In this document: positions 1 to 7,598 of the stretch, piece by piece
Layout: every line of letters starts with the position of its first letter
How positions within the stretch are numbered: position 1 is the stretch's first letter
From: Methanocalculus taiwanensis
Lineage (GTDB): Archaea; Halobacteriota; Methanomicrobia; Methanomicrobiales; Methanocorpusculaceae
Assembly (NCBI RefSeq): GCF_024372745.1
Contig: NZ_VOTZ01000005.1
Coordinates: forward strand, 1-53,251
DNA: 53,251 nt
Reading direction: 5' to 3'
Notes under the pieces: generated by a model
What the model was told of the DNA's origin: nothing
Databases searched by the model: none
Seen by the model: only the letters and a program-made list of their open reading frames with translations
Translations under genes and position numbers: made by a program

Positions 1-106
1 TGGTTGAATAATAGACGTAGGGTTTCCCCTGGATGTACTTGATCTCAAGGCACTTCTTTCCCATCTCGCGCTGTTTAGCAAGCCACTCTTCCGCCCAGTC
101 TTCCAT
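1..106 (-). CDS. Transposase N-terminus, cut by the window edge
   Basis: From an ATG at 106 the minus strand reads 35 codons without a stop and leaves the window. The peptide starts MEDWAEEWL, then has a K-K-C-L-E-I-K stretch and a Y-V-Y-Y-S-T stretch. From memory, this resembles the N-terminus of IS4/IS1634-type transposases that are frequent in methanogens. The DDE catalytic part would lie outside the window and no terminal inverted repeat can be assigned. It lies beside the ATPase/TOPRIM cassette and the repeat-rich region, which fits an accessory island. The family call rests on a short peptide and is moderate. Confidence 0.5.
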   Translation of the reverse strand, partial: MEDWAEEWLAKQREMGKKCLEIKYIQGKPYVYYST

Positions 107-310
107 GTAATAATATTAGGGAATAATGCCATATAGATCTTTTGATCGTGTGGCCTTGGTTTGATGAAAAGAGTGCTATGTGAAGAGATTATGCCCTATG
201 TGTGGAAAAGTTTGGGCTTAAGGTAATTTCTGATGCAAATGGAGGTAGCTCTCTGCATAGTGATGGTCACTATGTTTCAATAGGTAATTGAAGTGACGAT
301 TCCGGATCTC

Positions 311-340
311 CAGGCATGCCTCGAGACCTGGCATGCCTCA
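311..340. repeat. Short direct repeat in the 107-394 spacer
   Basis: The 10-mer GGCATGCCTC occurs at 313-322 and again at 330-339, and its core AGGCATGCCT is palindromic. The rest of the 288-base spacer between the transposase start and the TOPRIM gene shows no convincing gene. It is pyrimidine-rich near 345-395. Confidence 0.4.
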
Positions 341-394
341 CCCCGCCATCCGCCATCCCTCTTCCTCTCTGATCCTCCTCCCCTACTCATCCCC

Positions 395-913
395 CTACTC
401 CAGGCACTTCCAGTAAAAGAACCGAAACGACCGGTTCTTCTCCCGGGCAACCTTGATTGAGTACCGTTTGATGATCTCGATCATGAGATCGATCCGGGAT
501 ACGTAATGATCCGGGATCATCCGGTTGAACCGCTCTTTTGTGATCCGGTCGGTGCCGGGCAGGGGCCGGAGGCCGAGCGAGCGGGATGCATGGTCGTTTA
601 GGCCGGCGAGATACCAGCCCTCGATCTCCTTTATGACGATGATCACCTTATCGGTATCCAACTCCCGGTACCAGCGTTTCAGGCGGTTCTTCTTCGCCTT
701 CACGGTCCTGTCGCTGTCGATATCGGCGACCATCAGGTAGTCGTCGCCCATCGCCCCGATCCCCCGGATGAAGCCGTCCACCCGGATATGCTTCATCCCG
801 GCATAGGCGATCAGCTCGACACTGGCATATCCCTCCCGGAGTTCGCTTTTCAGGACCCCTTCGAAGAACCTGATATCATCAGGGCCTTCACAGAAGACAA
901 AGAGCCGGTTCAT
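395..913 (-). CDS. TOPRIM-like partner of the upstream ATPase (candidate defence effector)
   Basis: A 172-residue protein with the layout of a small TOPRIM fold: a hydrophobic strand ending in an acidic turn (F-C-E-G-P-D-D, Glu9) and, after a second hydrophobic strand, a D-I-D-S-D motif (Asp64, Asp66). These match the E...DxD metal-binding residues of TOPRIM nucleases such as OLD-family enzymes. A basic stretch (K-K-N-R-L-K-R) and a conserved-looking E-I-E-G-W follow. The gene lies 56 bases downstream of, and in the same direction as, an SMC/RecF-like ATPase. That pairing is the arrangement of split OLD-like and PARIS-like anti-phage systems. Function is inferred from fold motifs and context; I do not recognise the exact family. 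Confidence 0.6.
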   Translation of the reverse strand: MNRLFVFCEGPDDIRFFEGVLKSELREGYASVELIAYAGMKHIRVDGFIRGIGAMGDDYLMVADIDSDRTVKAKKNRLKRWYRELDTDKVIIVIKEIEGWYLAGLNDHASRSLGLRPLPGTDRITKERFNRMIPDHYVSRIDLMIEIIKRYSIKVAREKNRSFRFFYWKCLE

Positions 914-969
914 AGGTCTGGTTCAGTGTTTGGGATCATTGGTCTCATTCATCAAAGCAGAGCAGATCA

Positions 970-2205
970 TCAGAGCCCGAGCAGGTTCTGGATATACAAT
1001 TCCTCTATTCCGACCTCGTTCTTCAGGAACGTCCTGACCTCCTCCCGCCGGGCGGGCTTCGTGATGATCGAATATCCCGCCGAATCCCGTGAAATGAGAA
1101 GGATATCCTCGATATCTGCATGCCTGACGACGCCGGGATTGTGGGTTGTGATCAGGATCTGCTTGTTCCGGGCGGCATCCCCAAACATCGAGACGACACG
1201 GGCGATCAGGTAGGGATGCACGTTCTTCTCAGGCTCCTCGATGACGATGAAGGGCTTCTCATCAAAGTAGAGTGCACAGATCAAATTGATCACATTCACC
1301 GTCCCATCAGAGATCACGGAGGAGGGGAGGGGGTGTTCGTCCCCGTACCGCTCAGTCACCGTGAAGTAGATGGATGAATCCATGAACTTCCGGACATCGA
1401 TATCCTGCACAAATGGAAGTAATTCGGTCATCAGGTTCGACAGCCGCCGCTTCTTCTCTGGATCAGCGAGGATACCCTTCAGGACGATCGCAAGGTTTGA
1501 CCCATCCTCCTCGAGATCGCTCCTGCCCGAGAGGGGGATTGCTTTTCGGGGGGTTCGGGGATCAAAATCATAGATGGCGATCTCGGCAAAGAACCGCTGG
1601 AAGCCGGGCATCGGCACAAGGAGCGGGTTCTCGATGAGCAGGGTCCCGCTCCTTGGCACATTCTTCTGGAGGTACGGGGGGATGATCTCTGTGATCTCAA
1701 TTGCGATCCCCTCAGGCGTGGAGAGCTCATAGAAGACTCCGTCCTCGGTATGGGTGATCCGGAGCTCTCCCTGCCCGCTCTCCCCCTCACCCAGATCGGG
1801 GGTGCAGGAACAGCTGATCCTGAGGAAATCTTCAAGAATCCGGTATCCCCCCTCCTCTATCTGCAATGAGAAGCGGTACTCGATCTGGTGGAAGGAGAGC
1901 GTGTGGCTGCCGCCTCTTGTGTCCCGGACGCCGCTGAAGACGCCAAGCTCATTCTCGAAGATGATCCCAATCTCAGTCGGGACATCGGAGGAGATCCTGA
2001 TATTCCTGATATACTCTGCCCCTCCCTGGAGAGATATCGCGTTTCCAAGCCCGTGCCGTGCGATATCGCGGAAGAACCGGAATATCCTGATGAAGTTCGT
2101 CTTTCCTGCCGCATTTGTTCCGATCAGGATATTATATTCATCCAGATCCACGGTGAGATCCGAGAAACTCTTGAAATTCCTGCATGATACCTGTTTAATC
2201 CGCAT
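970..2205 (-). CDS. SMC/RecF-like AAA ATPase (AAA_15/AAA_21 type)
   Basis: The protein has 411 residues from the ATG at 2205. That start has a GAGGGG-type ribosome site about ten bases upstream and begins M-R-I-K-Q-V-S-C-R-N-F-K-S-F, the usual opening of RecF-like ATPases. An upstream in-frame start at 2331 is less likely. Walker A is G-T-N-A-A-G-K-T at residues 29-36. Near the C-terminus are a signature-like S-D-G-T, Walker B F-I-V-I-E-E-P-E-K-N-V-H-P and an H-loop T-T-H-N-P. The middle is an insertion of about 250 residues, shorter than the coiled coil of true SMC proteins. Proteins of this class often pair with a nuclease in bacterial and archaeal immunity, and a TOPRIM-like gene follows here. 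Role inferred. Confidence 0.75.
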   Translation of the reverse strand: MRIKQVSCRNFKSFSDLTVDLDEYNILIGTNAAGKTNFIRIFRFFRDIARHGLGNAISLQGGAEYIRNIRISSDVPTEIGIIFENELGVFSGVRDTRGGSHTLSFHQIEYRFSLQIEEGGYRILEDFLRISCSCTPDLGEGESGQGELRITHTEDGVFYELSTPEGIAIEITEIIPPYLQKNVPRSGTLLIENPLLVPMPGFQRFFAEIAIYDFDPRTPRKAIPLSGRSDLEEDGSNLAIVLKGILADPEKKRRLSNLMTELLPFVQDIDVRKFMDSSIYFTVTERYGDEHPLPSSVISDGTVNVINLICALYFDEKPFIVIEEPEKNVHPYLIARVVSMFGDAARNKQILITTHNPGVVRHADIEDILLISRDSAGYSIITKPARREEVRTFLKNEVGIEELYIQNLLGL

Positions 2206-2349
2206 ACCGCTGTTTCCCCCCTCGCAACTGATGATCTGATCCAATCTTCGATATAGCTTTCCTTTAGAATTATCCGGAAATCCGGGAAAACCTCCCTGCA
2301 AAGAATCTACGAAAAAAACCGGAGCGATCACGTTTCCCCATTCGGATCA

Positions 2350-2805
2350 TGGAAGTTTGAAGCATATGCGGCGCGGGTATCGGGGGCGGGGTGGCGAGGG
2401 AGCAGGATGACAGAGGTGATACACCCTTGCTCGAAAGAGCAACCTGAAAGGCGATTCTTCAGAATCGGGGTTTATCTGCTCTGGAAGCCCCCGAAGCTTT
2501 CCCGCCACTCCCGCGTTGCATATGCTGGTACCCGGTTCAACGTTTCTGCGAAGCACATGCGGACGGGGACGGGTGGTGGGGTGGGGGGAATTAAAAATGC
2601 CGTTCGTTCTGTCGATGGAACCGGGAAAGGATCTGTCACCGAACATCCTCCGGGGGAGCACTGCCACCTTCCTCCGGATGCCGGTGAAGGCGACCTTGCG
2701 GTCACCAGGCGGGGCTGTTCACCCCGCACGTGAGGATACTGAGCGCTTCGCGCCCACTTCCTGTTACTGTTCTCTCTCCTATCCCAGCCAAAGTTTCTTA
2801 TCCAC
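2350..2805 (-). repeat. Long copy 1 of a structured dispersed repeat
   Basis: This fills most of the 745-base gap between the ATPase and tspO. Read on the minus strand, 2745-2350 matches 9170-9540 of the plus strand over nearly its whole length. It contains several perfect hairpins, for example TTGCTC-GAAA-GAGCAA near 2428-2443, CGATTCT-TC-AGAATCG near 2452-2467, and GGTGACC-GCAA-GGTCGCC at 2706-2689. A promoter-like GGATAAGAA lies at 2803-2795, upstream in the minus direction. No coding frame here looks real. Possible natures are a non-autonomous mobile element or a repeated structured RNA. Confidence 0.7.
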
Positions 2806-2950
2806 TGTTGCTTCTGTGAAAAGGTATCTGTAGTGAGGAGCACACCATACTATCCAGCCGACCATAGCTAAGGAATCAGGGAATTTGGCAATCAGAAATT
2901 TGTAGAAGATCCACAATAAAAAATAAAAACATAGGGTTTTCCCGGAGAAT

Positions 2951-3445
2951 CTAGGGATTCAGCAGGTAGATCGATGCCGTCAGGGCGGTTGCAAAGGTTA
3001 TCCAGCAGATATAGGGGATATTCAGGTATGCAGCCACCTTTGATATCCGGTAGAAATAGACGATCATCCAGAGGATCAGGCACCAGAGGATAATGATGCA
3101 GATCAGCCCGAGGAAGGGTGACGGTATCCCGAAGAAGAGGAACGACCAGATTCCATTAAAGAAGAGCTGCACAAAGAAGATGCCGGTTGCTATCTTCACC
3201 TCCCGCCGCTCCCATCCGGATTTTATGATCAGGAAGAGGGAGATACCCATCAGGATATAGAGTATCGTCCATGCCGGCCCAAAGACCCAGCTCGGTGGGG
3301 TGAACCATGGCCTTGCGATCGTCTGGTACCATCCCGAGACATTCGCTGCTGTTGCGATGCTCCCGATCGCACCGGTCATAAGCGGCAGAAGGACTGCCCC
3401 GATGAGGATGGTGGCATCCCGGAGTGTTTTCACAGGAGATTCCAT
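2951..3445 (-). CDS. tspO: TspO/MBR family tryptophan-rich membrane protein
   Basis: A 164-residue integral membrane protein with five predicted hydrophobic helices. It has the family's aromatic signature: W-Y-Q-T-I-A-R-P-W-F-T-P-P-S-W-V-F-G-P-A-W-T-I-L-Y near the N-terminus and N-x-x-W-S-F-L-F-F-G in the middle. TspO proteins bind tetrapyrroles and other small ligands and act in tetrapyrrole handling or stress signalling; the ligand here is unknown. The start is the ATG at 3445, because the frame extending further upstream runs antisense through the neighbouring lipoprotein gene. It is divergent from the DOMON gene, with a 60-base shared promoter gap. Confidence 0.9.
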   Translation of the reverse strand: MESPVKTLRDATILIGAVLLPLMTGAIGSIATAANVSGWYQTIARPWFTPPSWVFGPAWTILYILMGISLFLIIKSGWERREVKIATGIFFVQLFFNGIWSFLFFGIPSPFLGLICIIILWCLILWMIVYFYRISKVAAYLNIPYICWITFATALTASIYLLNP

Positions 3446-3505
3446 ATGAGATGACTTGCCCTCTACAAAGAAAAGCTTTTCATATCCGGTGACCAGCATC
3501 TGGCT
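3446..3505. promoter_or_regulatory. Divergent promoter region tspO / DOMON gene
   Basis: Sixty bases separate the two divergent starts. A perfect AT-rich palindrome GAAAAGCTTTTC at 3470-3481 lies about 25 bases from each start codon, the distance expected of an archaeal TATA element. It could serve both directions. This is inferred from position and composition only. Confidence 0.4.
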
Positions 3506-4120
3506 ATGAAGGCGTCGATTATTCTCTTCATGATGATTCTTCTTGCACTCCTGGTGATGGCTTCCGGGTGTGCAGCAGATCCCCCCGCAACACCCGCTCC
3601 ACCTGCCCCGGCAGATGAATCCCCCGTCACCGTGGACTGGAATCCTGACGGGATCATCAAACCCGGCGAATACCGGTACAGGCAGGCCCTCTCCGATAAG
3701 ATGGAGCTTCACTGGACCACAACCGACGATATGATCCGGATCGGACTCGCCGGACGAGCCGCAGGCTGGATCGGCATCGGGCTTGGAACCCCCCGGATGA
3801 TGTCGGGCGTTGACTATATCGCGGGGTATGTCGACGGGGAGAATGGAGTGGTGAATGATCTCTTCAGCGAGAACCCCCGTTGCCCGATCCGGATGGACAC
3901 TGCCATCGGCGGAACCGATGATATCCTCAGGTACGGGGGCAGGCAGGCAGATGACGTCACCATCATCGAGTTTGAGCGGCTCTTTGCATCTGGTGACGAG
4001 TATGACTATGAGATCCGGGCGGGAGATCCGATCGCCATCATCTGGGCACTCTCGGAGAGCAATTCGATGACGGTACCGCACCGTGAACGCGGCTCGACAA
4101 CACTCATCCTCAGGAGGTAG
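3506..4120 (+). CDS. DOMON-domain lipoprotein
   Basis: A 204-residue exported protein. A signal peptide of about 20 hydrophobic residues ends in a lipobox (M-A-S-G-C, Cys22), followed by a Pro/Ala-rich linker and a single DOMON-type beta-sandwich from about residue 42 to the end. The domain shows W-I-G-I-G-L-G-T-P-R-M-M and later D-D-V-T-I-I-E-F, typical of DOMON. DOMON domains bind haem or sugars and often feed electrons to membrane cytochromes of b561 type. Six bases after the stop begins a tiny membrane protein, suggesting a two-gene unit at the cell surface. Ligand and partner are not known from sequence. Confidence 0.82.
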   Translation: MKASIILFMMILLALLVMASGCAADPPATPAPPAPADESPVTVDWNPDGIIKPGEYRYRQALSDKMELHWTTTDDMIRIGLAGRAAGWIGIGLGTPRMMSGVDYIAGYVDGENGVVNDLFSENPRCPIRMDTAIGGTDDILRYGGRQADDVTIIEFERLFASGDEYDYEIRAGDPIAIIWALSESNSMTVPHRERGSTTLILRR

Positions 4121-4126
4121 AAATAC

Positions 4127-4357
4127 ATGACAATCGCAGCGATCGCATACACGCCGGTCCTCGGGCTCCCCCTGGTCGTCGTACTTGGGATCATACTCTT
4201 CATCTCTCTCTGCATCACCGCATCGATTGCGGTTATGAAACGGAGAGGGAAACTTGAGAACGTGCCGTTCACCTGGCATTTCCGGATGGCGAGATTCTCC
4301 ATTCTCCTCGCCCTTCTCCACGGGATCATGGGGATCTCCGTCTATTTCGGGTTCTAA
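4127..4357 (+). CDS. Small two-helix membrane protein coupled to the DOMON gene
   Basis: A 76-residue protein with two hydrophobic helices (about residues 12-35 and 55-73) joined by a basic loop (K-R-R-G-K). His49, at the start of the second hydrophobic part (W-H-F), and a second His inside that helix (L-L-H-G-I-M-G) are candidate haem ligands. Its ribosome site AGGAGG (4112-4117) runs into the stop codon of the upstream gene, so the two are almost certainly co-transcribed. The pairing resembles DOMON plus cytochrome b561 architecture, but with only half the helices. Haem binding is an inference. Confidence 0.7.
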   Translation: MTIAAIAYTPVLGLPLVVVLGIILFISLCITASIAVMKRRGKLENVPFTWHFRMARFSILLALLHGIMGISVYFGF

Positions 4358-4435
4358 GTGGATCCACAGAGAAAACAGGAGAATGGAGCGGAATATCCCC
4401 TCCCTTCTCAATGAAAAGGGGTGCCCCGCCACCTC

Positions 4436-4996
4436 TTACAGGAAGAGCCCGTCTACGAGGATCCTGATCCCGATTATAATCAGGATCACGCCGCCGATGA
4501 GCTCGATCCGGTTCCCCAGGCAGCACCCGAATCTCCGGCCTGTCCAGATTCCGGCGATCGATCCGGCGAAGGTAACCGCCCCGATAAGAAGAGCGGCAGG
4601 TATAATCTCCACATCCAGCACCGCAAATGTGGCCCCGACTGCAAGGGCATCGATAGATGTGGCAATGGCAAGGAGGGTCAGGGTAAAGAGACCTGTAATC
4701 CCGGTTTTCCTCTCATCTGCCTCTTCCTGAAATGATTCATAGCACATCTTCCCCCCGATCAGAACAAGCAGGATAAAGGCGACCCAGTGATCAAACGAGG
4801 CGATCAGCCCGCTTCCTGCCTCCCCTGCGAGATACCCGGCAAGTACCATCCCTCCCTGGAAAAAGCCGAAGAAGAGTGCCGCCCGTACTCCATAATAGAG
4901 AACATGACTCTTCATCGTGGCACCAGCGGCAATCGAAATCGCGGATGCATCAATTGCAACGGCGATTGCGATTATCAGGAGCGTTATATCATTCAC
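4436..4996 (-). CDS. mntP: MntP-family manganese exporter
   Basis: A six-helix membrane protein of the MntP (DUF204) family, built as two homologous halves. Each half carries a conserved aspartate in the first helix (A-V-A-I-D-A-S-A-I-S and A-T-S-I-D-A-L-A-V-G), needed for Mn2+ efflux in characterised members. I place the start at the GTG at 4996, because a GAGG ribosome site lies eight bases upstream and the resulting 186 residues match the family length. An in-frame ATG at 5041 would add 15 hydrophilic residues. It is convergent with the small membrane gene. No manganese riboswitch is seen upstream. Confidence 0.85.
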   Translation of the reverse strand: MNDITLLIIAIAVAIDASAISIAAGATMKSHVLYYGVRAALFFGFFQGGMVLAGYLAGEAGSGLIASFDHWVAFILLVLIGGKMCYESFQEEADERKTGITGLFTLTLLAIATSIDALAVGATFAVLDVEIIPAALLIGAVTFAGSIAGIWTGRRFGCCLGNRIELIGGVILIIIGIRILVDGLFL

Positions 4997-5092
4997 CGGT
5001 ACCGCCTCACCGTCCGGCCGGATCCAGTTCCATTGGAACATCCATTCGGTTCATCCTCAAAAAGATTGCCTCCCCGCTATTTTATAGTGGTA

Positions 5093-5196
5093 GTCTGAAG
5101 CATCTCTGCCACCTCCCGCGCAGCACCTGCGCCGCCCAGTACAACCTCCCTGCGAAGCATGTGAGGACGGGGGAGGGGTGGTGGGGAAAACGTCTC
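5093..5196 (-). repeat. Fragment of the dispersed repeat
   Basis: About 100 bases between mntP and the HEAT gene align with the middle of the long repeat at 2480-2590. The clearest shared part is a TGCGAAGCA core followed by a G-rich GGACGGGGGAGGGGTGGTGG run. The hairpin module is missing. This explains most of the 217-base gap. Confidence 0.55.
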
Positions 5197-5213
5197 AGCG
5201 AAGAGCCAAAAAA

Positions 5214-6398
5214 TTACGGCCCTCTCTTCTCTTCCGGCAACCCCCCATCACTCTTTGGGATCAGGGGGCGGTACACGAGATCGGTCTGCCCAAGCGAGAC
5301 CAGGATCTCGCCAGCTGCATTCCTCACCCTGATATCGGGATCATTCAAAGCCTCTTCAAGTGGGCCGACCGAATACCGCTCAAGGCTCCGGAGTGCGTCA
5401 GTTAATCCTTTCACCACTCCATTGTCAGTATCCCTGAGCATCCCGATCAGGGGGAGGACGGCAGCCTCACCGATTTCGGCTGCCTTCTTCCACTGGCGGG
5501 TGGCGATAAAGTACATCACGCGCTCGTCATCATCAGAGGGATGCCAGCCGATCCGGTCAAGCGCCTTCGCAGCTGATTCCCTGACAAAACGATCCTCATC
5601 CTCACAGGCAGAGAGGAGCACGGGGAGGAGCTCTTCATCCCCGAAATGGCCAAGCGCCTCGGCGGCTGCTGCCCTGACATTGGGATTTGTATCTGAGAGT
5701 GCGTCTTTGAGGTGCGGAACTGCCCGTTCATCTCCCAGATGGCCGAGGGCCCTGACTGCATTCACCCGTGGTACATAGTACTCTTCATCAAGCAGATCGA
5801 TCAGGAGCAGAACCGCAGCATTTCTGACGGAGTCAAGCTCCTTCCACTGTCCAAGGGCAATCCTGCGGGCGGCATCCTCTGTCTCATCGGCTGCCCCGGC
5901 ATTCAGCCGGTCAAGTGTCAGGGCAACAAAGCGGCGGGATCGGTACGGCAGCGAGAAGAGTCCACCCTTGAGTCCGGGGATGGCAGCAGGCCCGATCGCA
6001 GCAAGCGTCTCCACCACACGCTCACTCTTCTCTTCATCTATTGTCCCAAACAGGCTGACCAGGGATGAGACGGCCGGCTCCCCGACCGAGGCGAGGGCAA
6101 CGGCTGCAAACCCGGATACTTCCGGATCATCACCCTCAAGATACCCGATCAGAGGCAATACCGCAGGCTCACCGATGGAGGCGAGGACGGCATTCGCAGC
6201 AGCCCGCCGCTTTTCACCTCCCCCGACGGCAACAGAGACGAGCGGAGAAAGGGCATCGGGCATACAATCCAGGAGAGCCGCTGCTGCACCATCCCGTATC
6301 TCCTCATCAGGTGATTCCAATGCCCTGATGAGTCCGGGGATATCCTTCCGCTCTCGCAGTTTCTCAATATTGGGACGTAATATATCGATGAAACCCAT
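5214..6398 (-). CDS. HEAT-repeat protein
   Basis: A 394-residue soluble protein made almost entirely of tandem alpha-helical HEAT repeats of about 31 residues. A recurring pattern is (A/V)-V-P-x-L-x-x-x-L-x-D-x-(D/N)-x-x-V-R-x-A-A-A-x-A-L-G, clearest in the central third. Such repeats form solenoids for protein-protein contacts; some relatives are phycocyanobilin-lyase-like, but no catalytic motif is visible. The ATG at 6398 is preferred over a TTG at 6425 because a GAGG site lies five bases before it. It is a single gene, divergent from the DUF3089 pair. The partner is unknown. Confidence 0.85.
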   Translation of the reverse strand: MGFIDILRPNIEKLRERKDIPGLIRALESPDEEIRDGAAAALLDCMPDALSPLVSVAVGGGEKRRAAANAVLASIGEPAVLPLIGYLEGDDPEVSGFAAVALASVGEPAVSSLVSLFGTIDEEKSERVVETLAAIGPAAIPGLKGGLFSLPYRSRRFVALTLDRLNAGAADETEDAARRIALGQWKELDSVRNAAVLLLIDLLDEEYYVPRVNAVRALGHLGDERAVPHLKDALSDTNPNVRAAAAEALGHFGDEELLPVLLSACEDEDRFVRESAAKALDRIGWHPSDDDERVMYFIATRQWKKAAEIGEAAVLPLIGMLRDTDNGVVKGLTDALRSLERYSVGPLEEALNDPDIRVRNAAGEILVSLGQTDLVYRPLIPKSDGGLPEEKRGP

Positions 6399-6555
6399 GG
6401 ATGCCTCGTAATGGTACTTATTCAATGTTCTTCTATATGTGGGTATTGCGATCAGTCTCAGTTTTCGCCTCTCTTTTCACAGGGTTATTCCGAAACGCTT
6501 AAAAAACATTTTTGTCTTACGATTAACTCTATACATCATCATGGAGATTTTTTCA

Positions 6556-7593
6556 ATGCGTAAGATCAATCACTCTCTGATCTCCTCACTCGTAGTACTT
6601 GGAACCTGTTTCATTCTTGTATGCGGCTGTCTTGGAGGAGAAGCGCCCCCTGTTGACGATGATTCATCTGCAACAGATAGTGCGGGGCACAGTCTGGACC
6701 CCGATTACACCGATTCGTACTACTGGCTGACCCTTCCCTCTGTCCAAAAAGAGGTGGATGTCTTCTATGTCTACCCGACAGTCAGCAGCAGTCAGGAGGG
6801 GTTTATGGATATTACCAGTGATGAAGAACGGGCGCTTGCCCAGGGTATCTTCGATGCACAGGCGAGCGTCTACACTTCACACGCCAATGTATTCGCTCCG
6901 TTCTACCGGCAGATGTCAACACAGGTTACTATGGCACCTGATATGCTTGCAACCGATACCGAGGAGTTCAAGCGTGGCGCAGTTGATGTGCAGGATGCCT
7001 TTGAATACTACATCACCAATCTCAACGAGGGCCGCCCCTTCATCATCGCTGGCCACAGCCAGGGGACGATGGCATTGATCGAGCTGATCAAAAACCGGTT
7101 TGGGGATGACGAAGATCTTCGCAACCGTCTGGTTGCCGCCTATCTCATCGGTTATACGGTGACAGATACAGATCTACAGGCAGCCGGGCTTACGGCGGCA
7201 CAGGGTGCGAATGATACCGGGGTCGTGATAACCTACAACACGCAGTCGGCAACATCGGTTGGGGGTCCCATGCTGATGGAAGGAGCACACTGCATCAACC
7301 CGCTCAACTGGAAGACCGATGATACCTATGCTCCTGCCTCGGAGAACATGGGTGCCCGGTTCTACAATGATTCGACCGGCGAATTCCTGCGTGAAGTAGA
7401 GAACTACTCTGATGCAGAGATCAATGTGGAGACAGGTGCCCTCATGACGACGATACCGGAGGGGGAGGAACTGGATATCGGGTCATACCCCGAGGGCGTG
7501 TATCACCGCTACGATTATGCATTCTGGTACAGGAACCTTGAGAAGAATGTCGGTGACCGGATCGATGCATATCTGAACCAGATGGCTGGTTAG
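6556..7593 (+). CDS. DUF3089 alpha/beta-hydrolase lipoprotein
   Basis: A 345-residue exported protein. The signal peptide ends at a lipobox V-C-G-C (Cys25), followed by an acidic linker and a DUF3089 alpha/beta-hydrolase domain. Landmarks are D-V-F-Y-V-Y-P-T, F-A-P-F-Y-R-Q and the nucleophile elbow G-H-S-Q-G with Ser168. The C-terminus has the family pattern G-V-Y-H-R-Y-D-Y-A-F-W-Y-R-N-L. The start at 6556 has GGAG nine bases upstream; an ATG at 6541 is possible. A TATA-like TTAAAAAAC lies near 6500. DUF3089 members are putative esterases or lipases of unknown substrate. A paralogue follows five bases later. Confidence 0.85.
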   Translation: MRKINHSLISSLVVLGTCFILVCGCLGGEAPPVDDDSSATDSAGHSLDPDYTDSYYWLTLPSVQKEVDVFYVYPTVSSSQEGFMDITSDEERALAQGIFDAQASVYTSHANVFAPFYRQMSTQVTMAPDMLATDTEEFKRGAVDVQDAFEYYITNLNEGRPFIIAGHSQGTMALIELIKNRFGDDEDLRNRLVAAYLIGYTVTDTDLQAAGLTAAQGANDTGVVITYNTQSATSVGGPMLMEGAHCINPLNWKTDDTYAPASENMGARFYNDSTGEFLREVENYSDAEINVETGALMTTIPEGEELDIGSYPEGVYHRYDYAFWYRNLEKNVGDRIDAYLNQMAG

Positions 7594-7598
7594 CATTC

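Noticed and set aside
2350-2805. Several 60-120 codon frames on both strands inside the repeat
   Set aside because: They are broken or changed between the two long repeat copies while hairpin stems are preserved, so coding is unlikely.
3446-4432. Long minus-strand open frame continuing upstream of tspO (493 codons in total)
   Set aside because: It is antisense to the DOMON and small membrane genes, has low-complexity charged sequence, and only the last 164 residues match TspO.
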